Below the pieces are notes generated by a model. The model ran no database searches. It saw nothing but the letters and a program-made list of their open reading frames with translations, and was not told the DNA's origin. A stretch of 64,000 nt of DNA from the NCBI RefSeq assembly GCF_026283945.1, contig NZ_JAPDPC010000005.1, forward strand, positions 58,729 to 122,728, given 5' to 3'. Of the stretch, positions 25,238-34,553 are shown piece after piece. The first letter of the stretch is position 1; every line of letters starts with the position of its first letter. The DNA comes from Dyella humicola. Lineage in GTDB: Bacteria > Pseudomonadota > Gammaproteobacteria > Xanthomonadales > Rhodanobacteraceae. The translations under genes and the position numbers were made by a program.

Positions 25238-26898
25238 TAAGGATTTCCCTTGGCCGAAGTTGAGGTGGGTGACGTCGCCAGAACAGCATCCTCCACGCTC
25301 CAGTAGTTCAGCGCCTGTGGCGAAAGCTGGGGTATCGCCAGACGCGACAGTGCGTCGCGGGCAGCGTCCTTCAATCGTGCCACGCGCAGCTCGATGCCAC
25401 GAGCGCTAAGCCACGCGGCGAAATCGCCGAGCGCCTCGAGTGCCGTGCCGTCGAGGTCCGGCGACTCTTCCAGGCTCAGAATCAGCCTGCGCAGACCCTG
25501 GCCTGCGTCGACCCGGTGTCGCGCCTGGGCGAGCACCGCTTCGGCGTTGACGAAGAACAGGGGCTCCTCCGGCCGTACGATCAACATCCCGGGCGGCGGC
25601 ACGGCTTCGGGGTGCTGCGCGATGTCCACGAAATCGTGACCCTCCGCCAGGCGGCCAAGCACGCTCACGCGCGGCGTGGCCAGTTGGCGCAACAGCATGA
25701 TCAGGCTGAAGGCAATGGCGAACAGCAAGCCATTGAGGATGCCCAGTGACAAAACCGCCAGCACCGAAGCCAGCGCCACCAGGCGATCCCGGTGCCAGCG
25801 CAGGTAGGGCGTGAAGGTCGACAGGCGCAGCGATTTGCTCACCGCATGGATCACGATCGCGGCGAGTACCGGTTGGGGAATCCGCTCGATCCAGCGCAAA
25901 AGCAGGCACACCATCAGCAACACGGTAGCTGCGGCGACCAGGCCGGAGAGGCGCGACCGGGCGCCTGCCGCCTCGTTGGCCGACGTGCCTGAGTAGCCCG
26001 CGCCCACCGGCATGCCATGCAGCAGGCCCGAGATCGCATTCGCGAGGCCCAGTACGGCGAGATCGCGGTTCGGGTTCACGCTGTCGCCATGCTTGAGGGC
26101 GAAGCCGCGGATGGAACTGTACGACTCGGCATAAAGAATCAGCAGGAGAGCCGCCGCCAGCTCGATGCTGGGCAGCCATTGCCCGCTGCTTGGCCAGGTG
26201 GGCAACGCCCACTGCGGCGTCAGCAGGATTTCGCCGGTGAGTGGAACGCCGCGCTGCACGAGCCAGCCCGCTACCGCGACACCCAGCGCGATGACCACCA
26301 GGCTGCCCGGCACGCGCCGCAGGCGTTCGCTGATGAACAACAACGCCAGCGCCGTGAGACCACAGCCAAGCGTTACCCCATGCAATTGGGTCAGGTCGCG
26401 CAACAGCCTGGCCAGCAACAGGGGGACGAAATCGCCATGCAATTCCGGCACGCCAAACAGGTGCGGCAGCTGCTTCAGCGCGATCACGCAGGCCAGGCCA
26501 AAGGTGTAGCCACGCAACACGGGCCGTGCGATGAGTTGCGAGAGTCCACCCAGGCGAGCGATGCTGGCGACCAGAAAGCAGCCGCCGGTAAGCAACACCA
26601 GCGTGGCCGCTATCGCCGCGCGCGAAACCTGGTCGCCACCCGCCAGTGCCAGGGTGCCGGCAGCCAACACCGCCGCCGATGACGAGGTGGCCGACACGAT
26701 GGCAAAGCGACTGCGCCCGAGCAGGCCATAACAGGCCAGGCCAACAAACAAGGCGATGACGCCTGCCTGCGGAGGCAAGCCGGCAATGCCGGAGTACGCG
26801 ACGGCCTCTGGCAGCAACAGGCCGGCAATGGATAGCCCAGCCAGGACGTCGGTGCCCGTCGTGCTTCGAGCCAAGACGGCGTTCGCTGGCACGGACAT
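25237..26898 (-). CDS. SulP-family anion permease with STAS domain
   Basis: The 553-residue protein has the SulP transporter core of about 10-12 helices, beginning TDVLAGLSIAGLLLPEAVAYSGIAGLPP (a family signature, about residues 15-42), and a cytoplasmic C-terminal STAS domain from about residue 440 containing SLEESPDLDGTALEALGDF. It should carry sulfate, bicarbonate or a dicarboxylate; specificity cannot be read. ATG 26898 has AAGGAG upstream, and the 36-residue longer frame is rejected. It is coupled to the DUF885 gene. Confidence 0.9.
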   Translation of the reverse strand: MSVPANAVLARSTTGTDVLAGLSIAGLLLPEAVAYSGIAGLPPQAGVIALFVGLACYGLLGRSRFAIVSATSSSAAVLAAGTLALAGGDQVSRAAIAATLVLLTGGCFLVASIARLGGLSQLIARPVLRGYTFGLACVIALKQLPHLFGVPELHGDFVPLLLARLLRDLTQLHGVTLGCGLTALALLFISERLRRVPGSLVVIALGVAVAGWLVQRGVPLTGEILLTPQWALPTWPSSGQWLPSIELAAALLLILYAESYSSIRGFALKHGDSVNPNRDLAVLGLANAISGLLHGMPVGAGYSGTSANEAAGARSRLSGLVAAATVLLMVCLLLRWIERIPQPVLAAIVIHAVSKSLRLSTFTPYLRWHRDRLVALASVLAVLSLGILNGLLFAIAFSLIMLLRQLATPRVSVLGRLAEGHDFVDIAQHPEAVPPPGMLIVRPEEPLFFVNAEAVLAQARHRVDAGQGLRRLILSLEESPDLDGTALEALGDFAAWLSARGIELRVARLKDAARDALSRLAIPQLSPQALNYWSVEDAVLATSPTSTSAKGNP

Positions 26899-26980
26899 CG
26901 GCGACTCCTTCGGCGAGAGGTATGCCCGAGGGTAGCGGAATCGACGCGGCCAGGGCGCCCCCGTCAGGCCTGGCTGGCCC

Positions 26981-27685
26981 CTACTCCATGCCTTCGTAAT
27001 AGCCACGCATGGCCTGCAGATAGGCCTTCAGGTCACGGCCTTCCGTTTCGCCAAAGCGTTCGCCGGTAATCGTGCAACTGGCGATGCGGTCCGGACGGAA
27101 ATTGCGGAAGCCGACGCGCAGCCGGCACCAGGTGCCTAGCGTCCACGCCCCACCCCAGAACGACAGGCATAGCGGCTCGACCTCACGCGTGCTGGTGCGG
27201 CCCGCCTCGTCGCTGTATTCAAGTCGCAGGACCTGGCCGTCGGTGATCGACGCATTGAGTCGATCGATCAGCGCGGAGAAATCGGTCTTGCTCTGGTCGC
27301 GCCAGATCGGTGCATAGATACGCGTGCGTGCCGCGCGCTCGCGCAATTCCGGGGGCAGCACAGCCTCGATCTTCAGCAAGGCGGCCTGGGCGCTTTCCGC
27401 CAGCTTCTGCCCGGCGAAGGCGCGCACGAAACGCGTACCGACCACCAGCGATTCGAGCTCGTCGGCCGTGAACATCAGCGGCGGGATATCCGAGCCTTTG
27501 CGCAGGACGTAACCGACGCCGGCCTCGCCTTCGATCGGGACGCCGGACAGCTGCAGATCGGCCACGTCACGGTAGACCGTCCGCAGCGAGACACCCAGCG
27601 TGCCCGCCAGCTGACGCGCCTGCAGCGCCGTTCGGCGGCCGCGCAGGGCATGAATGATGAGAAAGAGCCGGTCGGCGCGACGCAT
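26981..27685 (-). CDS. YafY-type transcriptional regulator with WYL domain
   Basis: The 234-residue protein has an N-terminal DeoR-like helix-turn-helix (ADRLFLIIHALRGRRTALQ, then ARQLAGTLGVSLRTVYRDVADL) and a WYL-type sensor domain (about residues 130-215, with RLEYSDEAGR and LSFWGGAWTLGTWCRLR). Such regulators sense nucleotides or nucleic-acid ligands. It precedes the SulP gene on the same strand by 82 bp, so it may regulate it, although it is also 170 bp from the GST gene. Confidence 0.88.
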   Translation of the reverse strand: MRRADRLFLIIHALRGRRTALQARQLAGTLGVSLRTVYRDVADLQLSGVPIEGEAGVGYVLRKGSDIPPLMFTADELESLVVGTRFVRAFAGQKLAESAQAALLKIEAVLPPELRERAARTRIYAPIWRDQSKTDFSALIDRLNASITDGQVLRLEYSDEAGRTSTREVEPLCLSFWGGAWTLGTWCRLRVGFRNFRPDRIASCTITGERFGETEGRDLKAYLQAMRGYYEGME

Positions 27686-27777
27686 CGGCCAATGATGGCC
27701 GACTCGTCGAGGTGGGGCCAGCGTCGGTAGTCACGGTTAGAGGTCATGGTGCCGGGTACCGCCGCTAGCTCTTGTCC

Positions 27778-27826
27778 GTCATCCCAGCGGCTTTCAACAG
27801 CCGAAAGCTGGTCAAGCTGGGATGAC
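27778..27826. repeat. REP-like inverted repeat
   Basis: GTCATCCCAGC (27778-27788) and GCTGGGATGAC (27816-27826) are perfect inverted copies; the 27-nt interior contains a further CGGCT/AGCCG pair. It shares its core with the repeats at 6004 and 63885 and lies between the WYL regulator and GST genes. Confidence 0.8.
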
Positions 27827-27855
27827 GATGAGGGGAGTTGCTGGCAATGGCCGCC

Positions 27856-28485
27856 TCACGCCGCCAGCGCCGCCGCCAGCTCGGCGTCTTTCGCCGCCGC
27901 GCGTTGCATGGCGGGGCGCGAGATGACCCGGTCGATATAGGCGCGGATCACCGGCAACTCCGGCGCCAGCTTGAACATGGTCATCCAGTACAGCGCATTG
28001 CCCCACAGCACGTCGAGCGCGCTGAAGCGCTCTCCCAGCATGTAGGGGCCGCGCTCCAGCTGCGACACCAGCGTGTTGTACATGGTGTCGAAATCACCGT
28101 AAGGACAAGTCGACGGCTTGGGCGGATCACGCTGCATCGAACGGTCGACCAAGGCCGGCTCGAAACACGAACCGTAGAACACCATCCAACGCAGATACGG
28201 CCCGCGCAGCGGATCATCGAGACCCGGTGCCAGTCCTTTCTCTGGATAGAGATCGGCGAGGTAGATGAAGACCGCCGGCTGCTCGGTGACCAGTTCACCC
28301 CGGTGCCAGATCGCCGGCACCTTGCCCATCGGATTGACGGCCATGTACTCCGGCTGGCGCTGTTCGTTCTTGCTGAAGTTGAGCACGTGCATGTCGTAAT
28401 CGACGCCCAGTTCCTCGAGCAGCGCGCGCGTGCCACCGGAGCGACTGTTGGGTGCGTGATAGAAGGTGACGCGTGGCGTGGACAT
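27856..28485 (-). CDS. Glutathione S-transferase family protein
   Basis: The 209-residue protein has a thioredoxin-like N-terminal domain (RVTFYHAPNSRSGGTRALLEEL, then NPMGKVPAIWHRG and EQPAVFIYLAD) and an alpha-helical C-terminal domain with FSALDVLWGNALYW. The serine in the NSRSGGT segment is the likely glutathione-activating residue. It conjugates or isomerises with glutathione; the substrate is unknown. ATG 28485 follows GAGG. It is the third gene of a probable run with the DJ-1-like gene and a small orphan. Confidence 0.88.
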   Translation of the reverse strand: MSTPRVTFYHAPNSRSGGTRALLEELGVDYDMHVLNFSKNEQRQPEYMAVNPMGKVPAIWHRGELVTEQPAVFIYLADLYPEKGLAPGLDDPLRGPYLRWMVFYGSCFEPALVDRSMQRDPPKPSTCPYGDFDTMYNTLVSQLERGPYMLGERFSALDVLWGNALYWMTMFKLAPELPVIRAYIDRVISRPAMQRAAAKDAELAAALAA

Positions 28486-28561
28486 GATGGCTACCTCGTA
28501 GCTCTGGAGGGAGGCGACGGCCACCCAGCGTGGTCGCCCAGGCAAGCGACATAAATCCTGC

Positions 28562-28765
28562 TCATGTGGCCGTTCCGTGAAGTGCTTTGCGGGCTACGGC
28601 GGGCATGCGCTCGGCAACGACCTCGGTGCTGGTGGATATCGATTCGTTGGCAGGTGCAGGTGCAGGCGCCGGACGTGCGGGCAGCTTGTATTGGCCATCC
28701 ATCAGCAGGCCGCGCAAGTACAGCGGCCGGTAGGCCATGAGAATCCGCTCGAGCGGGAAGGGCAT
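28562..28765 (-). CDS. 67-residue protein of unknown function
   Basis: I do not recognise this gene. A strong GGAGG ribosome site 6 nt before ATG 28765 makes translation likely. The product begins MPFPLERILMAYRPLYLRGLL, a basic amphipathic segment, then has a repeated PAPAPAP linker and a polar tail. No signal peptide or clear membrane helix is seen. It lies 10 bp after the DJ-1-like gene and 76 bp before the GST gene on the same strand. Confidence 0.65.
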   Translation of the reverse strand: MPFPLERILMAYRPLYLRGLLMDGQYKLPARPAPAPAPANESISTSTEVVAERMPAVARKALHGTAT

Positions 28766-28775
28766 GACATCCTCC

Positions 28776-29399
28776 TCATGCGGCTTCGGCCGCAACAGTG
28801 GCCATCGCGGCTGCACACCAAGGCGGCGGCAGGGCGTGCTTGAACAGGCGGAACCAGTGCTCGCGGTCGCTGGGGCTGTAGAGATCCAGCGTGCGAATCA
28901 CCTCGCGCGCGAATTCCACGCTGCCCAGCTGGCTGGCGGTGATCACACCGCCATCGCTGACCGCCAGCACGCTGGCGTCGAACTGATCGGCGCCGGTGTA
29001 CGTGGGCACATGCGTACCGATGTGGCCAGGCCAGCTGCCGGTATGACGGCAGGCATCCAGCAGACCGGCCCGGGCCAACACCAGTACACCGCTATCGACG
29101 GCAGCCACCGGAGCGCCGGCCGTATAGACGCGACGCGCAGCTTCCACGACCTCTTCGCCCTCTCCGCGCTCCCATGCATAGCCGCCGGGCACGATCAGCA
29201 GCGCCGCGCGATCTAGATCCATGTCAGCCAGGGTCAGTTCGGGCAACACCCGCAAACCGCCCATCGACAGCACGGGCTGTAACGAGAACCCGACGGTCTG
29301 CAGCCGCCAATCGCCTGGGCGGCGGATTTCGCACAGGGCTTGCGCCGCGTGCCAGTCGGCAAAGCCATCGAACGCCAGGAAATACACCGTATCGCGCAT
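28776..29399 (-). CDS. DJ-1/PfpI-family protein lacking the usual cysteine
   Basis: The 207-residue protein has the class I glutamine-amidotransferase-like fold: TVYFLAFDGFADWHAAQAL, LLIVPGGYAWERGEGEE, the elbow region AAVDSGVLVLARAGLLD and RHTGSWPG. In relatives the elbow reads AAIC-x-G, with a reactive cysteine; here that position is aspartate, so ordinary thiol chemistry seems unlikely. I prefer ATG 29399 to ATG 29405 because GGAGG is then 7 nt upstream. It heads a small run with the 67-residue protein and the GST. Confidence 0.85.
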   Translation of the reverse strand: MRDTVYFLAFDGFADWHAAQALCEIRRPGDWRLQTVGFSLQPVLSMGGLRVLPELTLADMDLDRAALLIVPGGYAWERGEGEEVVEAARRVYTAGAPVAAVDSGVLVLARAGLLDACRHTGSWPGHIGTHVPTYTGADQFDASVLAVSDGGVITASQLGSVEFAREVIRTLDLYSPSDREHWFRLFKHALPPPWCAAAMATVAAEAA

Positions 29400-29560
29400 G
29401 AGCATCCCTCCTTGTGATGAACCCCAGTCTGCAGGCCCCCTACTGCCAACGTGTTGTCAGCAGCCCTGCCCCGATCAGCATGAACCGGCAGTCAGGCAAG
29501 CCGCTGGCGCCGCCAGGCCCGAGCCGGGACAATGGACACACCTTTTTCCCTGGGTTTGTC

Positions 29561-30574
29561 ATGAAGTCCATCTCGCTCATCCAGTTCCTCATCGAGGAAC
29601 GCCGCGCCGGCCGCATGAACGCGGAGCTCTCCCTGCTGATCGAGGTCGTTGCGCGCGCCTGCAAGCGCATCGCCGTGGCGACCAACAAGGGCGCGCTGGG
29701 TGGCGTGCTGGGTGAGGCCGGCACCGGCAACATCCAGGGCGAGGCTCAGAAGAAGCTGGACGTGATCTCCAACGAGATCCTGCTGGAGGCGAATGCCTGG
29801 GGTGGCCAGCTCGCCGCATGCGCGTCGGAGGAAATGGAAGATCCGCAGCCGATCCCCGACATGTACCCGAAGGGCCATCACCTGTTGCTGTTTGATCCCC
29901 TGGACGGCAGCTCGAACATCGACGTGAACATCTCGGTCGGCACGATCTTCTCGGTGCTGCGCTGCCCGGACGACGTCACCGAACCGAAGGCCGAGCATTT
30001 CCTGCAGCCGGGCACCACCCAGCTGGCCGCCGGTTACGTGGTGTACGGCCCGGCCACCGTGTTGGTGCTGACCTTCGGCCATGGCACGCACGAATTCACG
30101 CTGGACCGCGAAGTCGGCAGCTTCGTCCTCAGCCGCCGCGACATCCGCATCCCGGAAGAGACCGCCGAGTTCGCCATCAACATGTCCAACCAGCGCCACT
30201 GGGAAGCGCCGATGCAGCGCTATATCGGCGAGCTGCTGGCCGGCAAGGACGGTCCGCGCGGCAAGGACTTCAACATGCGCTGGGTCGCCTCGATGGTGGC
30301 CGACGTGCATCGCATCATCACCCGCGGCGGTGTGTTCTTCTATCCGCTGGACGCCAAAATCAAGTCCAAGGGCGGCAAGCTGCGCCTGATGTACGAGGCC
30401 AACCCGATGGCCTTCATCATCGAGCAGGCCGGCGGTGCCGCCACCACCGGTCGCGAACCCATCATGGGCCTGCAGCCCACCGGCCTGCACCAGCGCGTGC
30501 CGGTGTTCCTCGGCTCGAAGAAGGAAGTGGAAGTGGCGACGCACTACCACGTCGAGGCGGACGCGGCGGTTTAA
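29561..30574 (+). CDS. fbp: Fructose-1,6-bisphosphatase, class I
   Basis: Class I FBPase hydrolyses fructose 1,6-bisphosphate to fructose 6-phosphate in gluconeogenesis. The metal-binding motif [14 protein letters not shown] is intact, along with the start [28 protein letters not shown] and [13 protein letters not shown]. From ATG 29561 the protein is 337 residues, the normal size; upstream in-frame starts would add 49 residues without homology. The gene is divergent from the DJ-1-like gene and followed by a REP-like hairpin. Confidence 0.95.
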   Translation: MKSISLIQFLIEERRAGRMNAELSLLIEVVARACKRIAVATNKGALGGVLGEAGTGNIQGEAQKKLDVISNEILLEANAWGGQLAACASEEMEDPQPIPDMYPKGHHLLLFDPLDGSSNIDVNISVGTIFSVLRCPDDVTEPKAEHFLQPGTTQLAAGYVVYGPATVLVLTFGHGTHEFTLDREVGSFVLSRRDIRIPEETAEFAINMSNQRHWEAPMQRYIGELLAGKDGPRGKDFNMRWVASMVADVHRIITRGGVFFYPLDAKIKSKGGKLRLMYEANPMAFIIEQAGGAATTGREPIMGLQPTGLHQRVPVFLGSKKEVEVATHYHVEADAAV

Positions 30575-30611
30575 GGCCTCGGTTCCATTCGAAGCCGGGG
30601 ATTCCTTTCCC

Positions 30612-30642
30612 TCCATGTTGTCCCGGCAAACGCCGGGATGAC
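30612..30642. repeat. Short REP-like palindrome
   Basis: GTCCCGGC and GCCGGGAT flank AAAC and are followed by GACC, a single-arm copy of the GTCATCCC-type dispersed repeat, between fbp and the patatin lipoprotein gene. Confidence 0.6.
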
Positions 30643-30769
30643 CTGACCGCTGCCCAACCAAGCGCCTTGTTCCGACATCGCGGCGCCCCGCGGCGGCCTT
30701 ACACTCGCTCGCCAGTCACCACCGCGCGAACCGCGCATGGCGACACCCTAACCCTCAGCTGCCGCCCAC

Positions 30770-31711
30770 ATGCCCTCCTTCCGCCGTTTCCGACCGCTCC
30801 TGCCACTGCTCGCCAGCGCGATGCTTTGCGCCTGCTTCGGTAACAGCAAGCCCACGCCGCCACCTGTTGTCGTCGTGCCACCGGCACCGGCGAAGCTGCG
30901 CATCGGCCTGGCGCTGGGTGGCGGTGCCGCGAAGGGCTTTGCGCATATCGGCGTGATCAAGATGCTGGAAGCCAACGGCATCCATCCCGACGTGGTCGCC
31001 GGCACCAGTGCCGGCAGCGTGGTCGGCGCGCTGTATGCGAGCGGCATGGATCCGTTCCAGCTGCAGGAAACGGCGTTCTCACTGGATGAAACCCGCATCC
31101 GCGATGTGCGGTTGTTTTCCGGCGGCGTGGTGCAGGGCCAGAAGCTGCAGGACTACGTGAATCAGCTGGTCGCCAATCGCCCGCTGGATCAGATGAAGAT
31201 TCCGTTTGCGGCGGTGTCGACCCAGCTGGAAACCGGCCAGCGCACGGTCTTCGTGCGCGGCAATACCGGCCAAGCGGTACGAGCGTCGAGCAGCATTCCG
31301 GGCGTGTTCGAGCCGGTGGAGATCAACGGCAAGCACTATGTCGACGGCGGCGTAGTGAGCCCGGTGCCGGTCGACGCGGCGCGCCAGCTCGGTGCCGACG
31401 TGGTGATCGCGGTGGATATCTCGACCAAGGCCAGCGGCACCAATCCGGTCGGCATGATCAATATCGTCGGCCAGTCGATCAGCATCATGGGCCAGAAACT
31501 CGGCGAGCAGGAGCTGGCGCGCGCCGACATCGTGATCCGTCCGAAGGTCGGCCAGATCGGTGCGGCGGATTTCGAACAGAAAAACCAGGCCATCCTCGAA
31601 GGCGAGCGCGCGGCGCTGGCGGCGATCCCGACGATCAAGGCGAAGATCGCGGCGCTGCAAGCGTCCCGGCAAGCGGTCGCTCCAGCCGCGGCGGCGATCG
31701 CCGCTCACTAG
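30770..31711 (+). CDS. Patatin-like phospholipase lipoprotein (RssA-like)
   Basis: A signal peptide ends in a lipobox-like LCAC (cysteine 22), predicting a lipid anchor. The catalytic domain (from about residue 42) shows the oxyanion motif LGGGAAKGFAHIG, the nucleophile elbow GTSAGS and the catalytic aspartate in DGGVVSPVPV, so the Ser-Asp dyad is complete. Family members are phospholipases or lysophospholipases acting on envelope lipids. The 313-residue length suits the RssA/YchK class. The S9 peptidase gene follows after 66 bp and may be cotranscribed. Confidence 0.9.
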   Translation: MPSFRRFRPLLPLLASAMLCACFGNSKPTPPPVVVVPPAPAKLRIGLALGGGAAKGFAHIGVIKMLEANGIHPDVVAGTSAGSVVGALYASGMDPFQLQETAFSLDETRIRDVRLFSGGVVQGQKLQDYVNQLVANRPLDQMKIPFAAVSTQLETGQRTVFVRGNTGQAVRASSSIPGVFEPVEINGKHYVDGGVVSPVPVDAARQLGADVVIAVDISTKASGTNPVGMINIVGQSISIMGQKLGEQELARADIVIRPKVGQIGAADFEQKNQAILEGERAALAAIPTIKAKIAALQASRQAVAPAAAAIAAH

Positions 31712-31777
31712 GGCCTGTTGGCGAGTGACCGTGGGGCCTGATAGCGTGCGGTCTTTCCGCCCTGATTAGGCTTTGTG

Positions 31778-33808
31778 ATGACCCGCCCTGCTCGCCTGTT
31801 GCTGCCCTTAGTCGCAGCAGCCTTCGTACCTGCCTGCTTCGCCACGTCCGCCAGCGTCGATCCGCGCATCGAGAAACTGCTCGGCGAGCTGGGCAAGGTT
31901 CGCCAGATCGAAGCCGTACAGCTGTCGCCTGACGGTAGCCAGCTGGCCTGGGTAGTCCGCACGCAGGGCAAGGACAGCGTTGAAGTCGCCAAGGCAGATG
32001 GCAGCGGCGCGCATCGTATCGGTACCGAAAAACCCGGTAAGTGCAGCGAGAGCGATGTTGCCTGGGCGCCGGACTCGCATCACCTCGCCTTCCTCTCCGA
32101 TTGCGCCACCGGCGGCAATCAGAAAGAACTGTTCCTCGTCGACACCCAGTCGAAGGCAGCGCCGAAGAAGCTGGCGGCACTGACCGGTGTGGCGCAAGGC
32201 CTGAGCTGGTCGGCGGACGGCAAGACGCTCGGCTTCCTCTACGTACCCAATGGCACGCGCCGCGCCAGCGCAGTATTTGCGGCCAAGCCGGCAGCCGGTG
32301 AGATCGGCGTGGACGGGATGGAAGTACAGCGCGTCGCCGCTGTCGATGCCACCGGCGGCGCCGTGCAACTGCTTACCCCGGCCGAAACCTATGCCTACGA
32401 ATTTGCCTGGTCGCCGGACGGCAAGCGGATTACCTACACGGCTGCGCTGCCGCCGGGCGACAACAACTGGTGGCTGGCCAAGCTCTACGTGCAAAACGCA
32501 CAGCCGGGTGCTTCCGCTCAAGTCGTGCTCGATCCATCGACCGTCACGGGTTCGCTGCACGGCTTGCAGATGGCGCTGCCGCGATGGTCACCCGATGGCG
32601 AGCGGATTGCCTTCATCGGCGGCCTGATGAGCGACCAGGGTGCCACCGGCGGTGATATCTATGCGGTGCCATCCAAGGGCGGCGAACCGATCAATCTCAC
32701 GCCGGGCATCCAAGTCACGCCGTCGTGGCTGGCCTGGAACAGTCCACAGCAACTGCTCGTCGCCCAGGTCAGCAATGGCCAGAGTCAGGTCGCCGAGTAC
32801 TCGGTGACCGCGGATAAGGCCAGCCTGGATCGCACGTTGTTCTCGCTGCCCGCCGAAATCAGCGATGGCAGCGCCGAGATGGCGCTGTCCCTGTCCGGCG
32901 ACCACACGCGCGTCGCGTTTGTGCAGAGCTCCTATGCCAACGCGCCCGAAGTTCACGCGGGTACGCTGGGCGAAACCGCCCCCGCTGCGGTGACCACCAT
33001 CAATGCAGGCCTGAAGCCCGGCTGGGGCAAGGCCGAGTCGGTGGAGTGGGATAACGAGGGTCGCCATGTACAGGGTTGGCTGCTGTATCCGGCCAATTAC
33101 GACGCCAAGAAGGCGTATCCGATGATCGTCACCGTGCACGGCGGTCCGTCCAGCGCCGTGATTCCCCACTGGCCGAGTGTGGGCTTCGGCGGCTCACCGT
33201 TCTCCTCGCTCGGCTATTTCGTCTTCATGCCAAACCCGCGCGGCAGCTTTGGCCAGGGCGAAGCTTATGTGCAGGCCAATCGCAAGGACTTCGGCCACGG
33301 TGACTTGCGCGACATCCTCGCTGGTATCGACACCATCGAAAAGAAACTGCCGGTGGACGACAAGCGCCTTGGCCTGACCGGCTGGAGCTACGGTGGCTTC
33401 ATGAGCATGTTCGTCCCCACCCAGACCCAGCGCTTCCGCGCCGTGGTGGCGGGTGCCGGCATCGCCAACTGGCAGAGCTACTACGGCCAGAACCTGATCG
33501 ACCAGTGGATGGTTCCGTTCTTCGGTGCGTCTGTTTATGACGACCCGGCAGCCTATGCAAAGAGCTCGGCGATCAACTTCATCAAGCAGGTGAAGACGCC
33601 CACCTTGGTCGTGGTCGGCGATCGCGATGCCGAATGCCCGGCGCCCCAGTCATTCGAGTACTGGCATGCGCTGCGCGCGCAAGGCGTGCCGACTTCGCTG
33701 GTGGTGTATCCGAACGAAGGCCATCACTTCGTCGATCCCGACCATCAGCGTGATGTGCTGCAGCGTGCGTTGATGTGGTTTGAAAGGTATTTGCCGCCAG
33801 CCGGCTAA
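31778..33808 (+). CDS. Secreted S9-family prolyl oligopeptidase/dipeptidyl peptidase
   Basis: The 676-residue enzyme has a signal peptide, a beta-propeller (residues about 35-415, with repeated SPDG and WSPDG-type motifs) and a C-terminal alpha/beta-hydrolase domain. The catalytic serine lies in GWSYGGFM, the aspartate in VVGDRDAECP and the histidine in NEGHHF. It should cleave short peptides, often after proline or alanine, in the periplasm. ATG 31778 is chosen over the adjacent GTG because AGG is 7 nt upstream. A clear terminator ends the unit. Confidence 0.93.
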   Translation: MTRPARLLLPLVAAAFVPACFATSASVDPRIEKLLGELGKVRQIEAVQLSPDGSQLAWVVRTQGKDSVEVAKADGSGAHRIGTEKPGKCSESDVAWAPDSHHLAFLSDCATGGNQKELFLVDTQSKAAPKKLAALTGVAQGLSWSADGKTLGFLYVPNGTRRASAVFAAKPAAGEIGVDGMEVQRVAAVDATGGAVQLLTPAETYAYEFAWSPDGKRITYTAALPPGDNNWWLAKLYVQNAQPGASAQVVLDPSTVTGSLHGLQMALPRWSPDGERIAFIGGLMSDQGATGGDIYAVPSKGGEPINLTPGIQVTPSWLAWNSPQQLLVAQVSNGQSQVAEYSVTADKASLDRTLFSLPAEISDGSAEMALSLSGDHTRVAFVQSSYANAPEVHAGTLGETAPAAVTTINAGLKPGWGKAESVEWDNEGRHVQGWLLYPANYDAKKAYPMIVTVHGGPSSAVIPHWPSVGFGGSPFSSLGYFVFMPNPRGSFGQGEAYVQANRKDFGHGDLRDILAGIDTIEKKLPVDDKRLGLTGWSYGGFMSMFVPTQTQRFRAVVAGAGIANWQSYYGQNLIDQWMVPFFGASVYDDPAAYAKSSAINFIKQVKTPTLVVVGDRDAECPAPQSFEYWHALRAQGVPTSLVVYPNEGHHFVDPDHQRDVLQRALMWFERYLPPAG

Positions 33809-33836
33809 ACGCCTTCGTTCCATCCACCGCGACCCT

Positions 33837-33867
33837 GGGCCGCCGATGGATTCATCGGCGGCCTTTT
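33837..33867 (+). terminator. Rho-independent terminator of the S9 peptidase gene
   Basis: A perfect stem of about 11 bp (GGCCGCCGATG/CATCGGCGGCC allowing one end offset) with a GATT loop is followed by TTTT, 28 nt after the stop codon. Confidence 0.85.
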
Positions 33868-33881
33868 AGTTCGGCTCGCGG

Positions 33882-34550
33882 TTAGATCTTGGGGTCGTCC
33901 TGTGGCTCCTCCGATGACAGCAGCGCGCCGACGCGGAAGCGGCACGCATGTCCGCCGCGCACGATGCATTCCATGTGATGGATACGGCGCCCGCTGGCGG
34001 CTTCCATGAAGGCCAGGTCGAACTTGCACACCTGCGGATGCTGCTGGGCGAGCGCGTGGAAGACGCAGTTGAAGGCCTCGACCTGCCACTCCTCGCCATG
34101 CCGTGCGGCGATCGCTTCGTAACCCATGGCGTCAAGCTTCTGGGCCAGACCCTGTACGACCTCCACCACGGGTGTGGCCGCAGCCGGTGCCACCTCACGA
34201 CTGCCGAGGCCATGGCCGAGATCGCGCAAGAGATGCTCGACCTCGGTGGCGCCGAAACGGGCGCTCAGTTGCGTCAGCAAGGCGGTGGCGATGGTGCCGT
34301 AGTTGCGCGGAAACAAGGCCTGCCCCGCCTCGGTGAGACGGTAGCAGGCCAACGGTCGGCCTCCGCTTGGGCGTGACTGTGTCCGTTCCACGTAGCCGCG
34401 TGCGATCAAGGCGCTCAGGTGCTGGCGCACGGCGTTATGGCTGATACCCAACTGCGCGCATAACGTCTCCACCGTACCGCCCGCGCTGGCCAACAGCAGT
34501 TGCCGTAAAAGGCGCTGCTGGGTGGCCCCGAGTTGACCGAGCGCAGCCAT
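33882..34550 (-). CDS. SufR-like winged-helix regulator with four C-terminal cysteines
   Basis: The 222-residue protein has an N-terminal winged helix (about residues 10-70, with ETLCAQLGISHNAVRQHLSAL and the wing SGGRPLACYRLT) and a sensor domain. Cysteines 162, 175, 195 and 203 occur in NCVFHALAQQHPQVC, MEC and HAC. The NC-X12-C with PQVC resembles, from memory, the iron-sulfur-binding region of SufR-type repressors. An Fe-S or redox-sensing role is therefore a good inference, not shown. Its ATG is 3 bp from the stop of the upstream periplasmic protein gene, so the two form an operon; no suf genes are in the window. Confidence 0.85.
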   Translation of the reverse strand: MAALGQLGATQQRLLRQLLLASAGGTVETLCAQLGISHNAVRQHLSALIARGYVERTQSRPSGGRPLACYRLTEAGQALFPRNYGTIATALLTQLSARFGATEVEHLLRDLGHGLGSREVAPAAATPVVEVVQGLAQKLDAMGYEAIAARHGEEWQVEAFNCVFHALAQQHPQVCKFDLAFMEAASGRRIHHMECIVRGGHACRFRVGALLSSEEPQDDPKI

Positions 34551-34553
34551 CGC

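Noticed and set aside
23402..25240. Plus-strand frame of 612 codons opposite the DUF885 gene
   Set aside because: It mirrors a conserved secreted protein with a clean signal peptide and coupled start, so it is a shadow.
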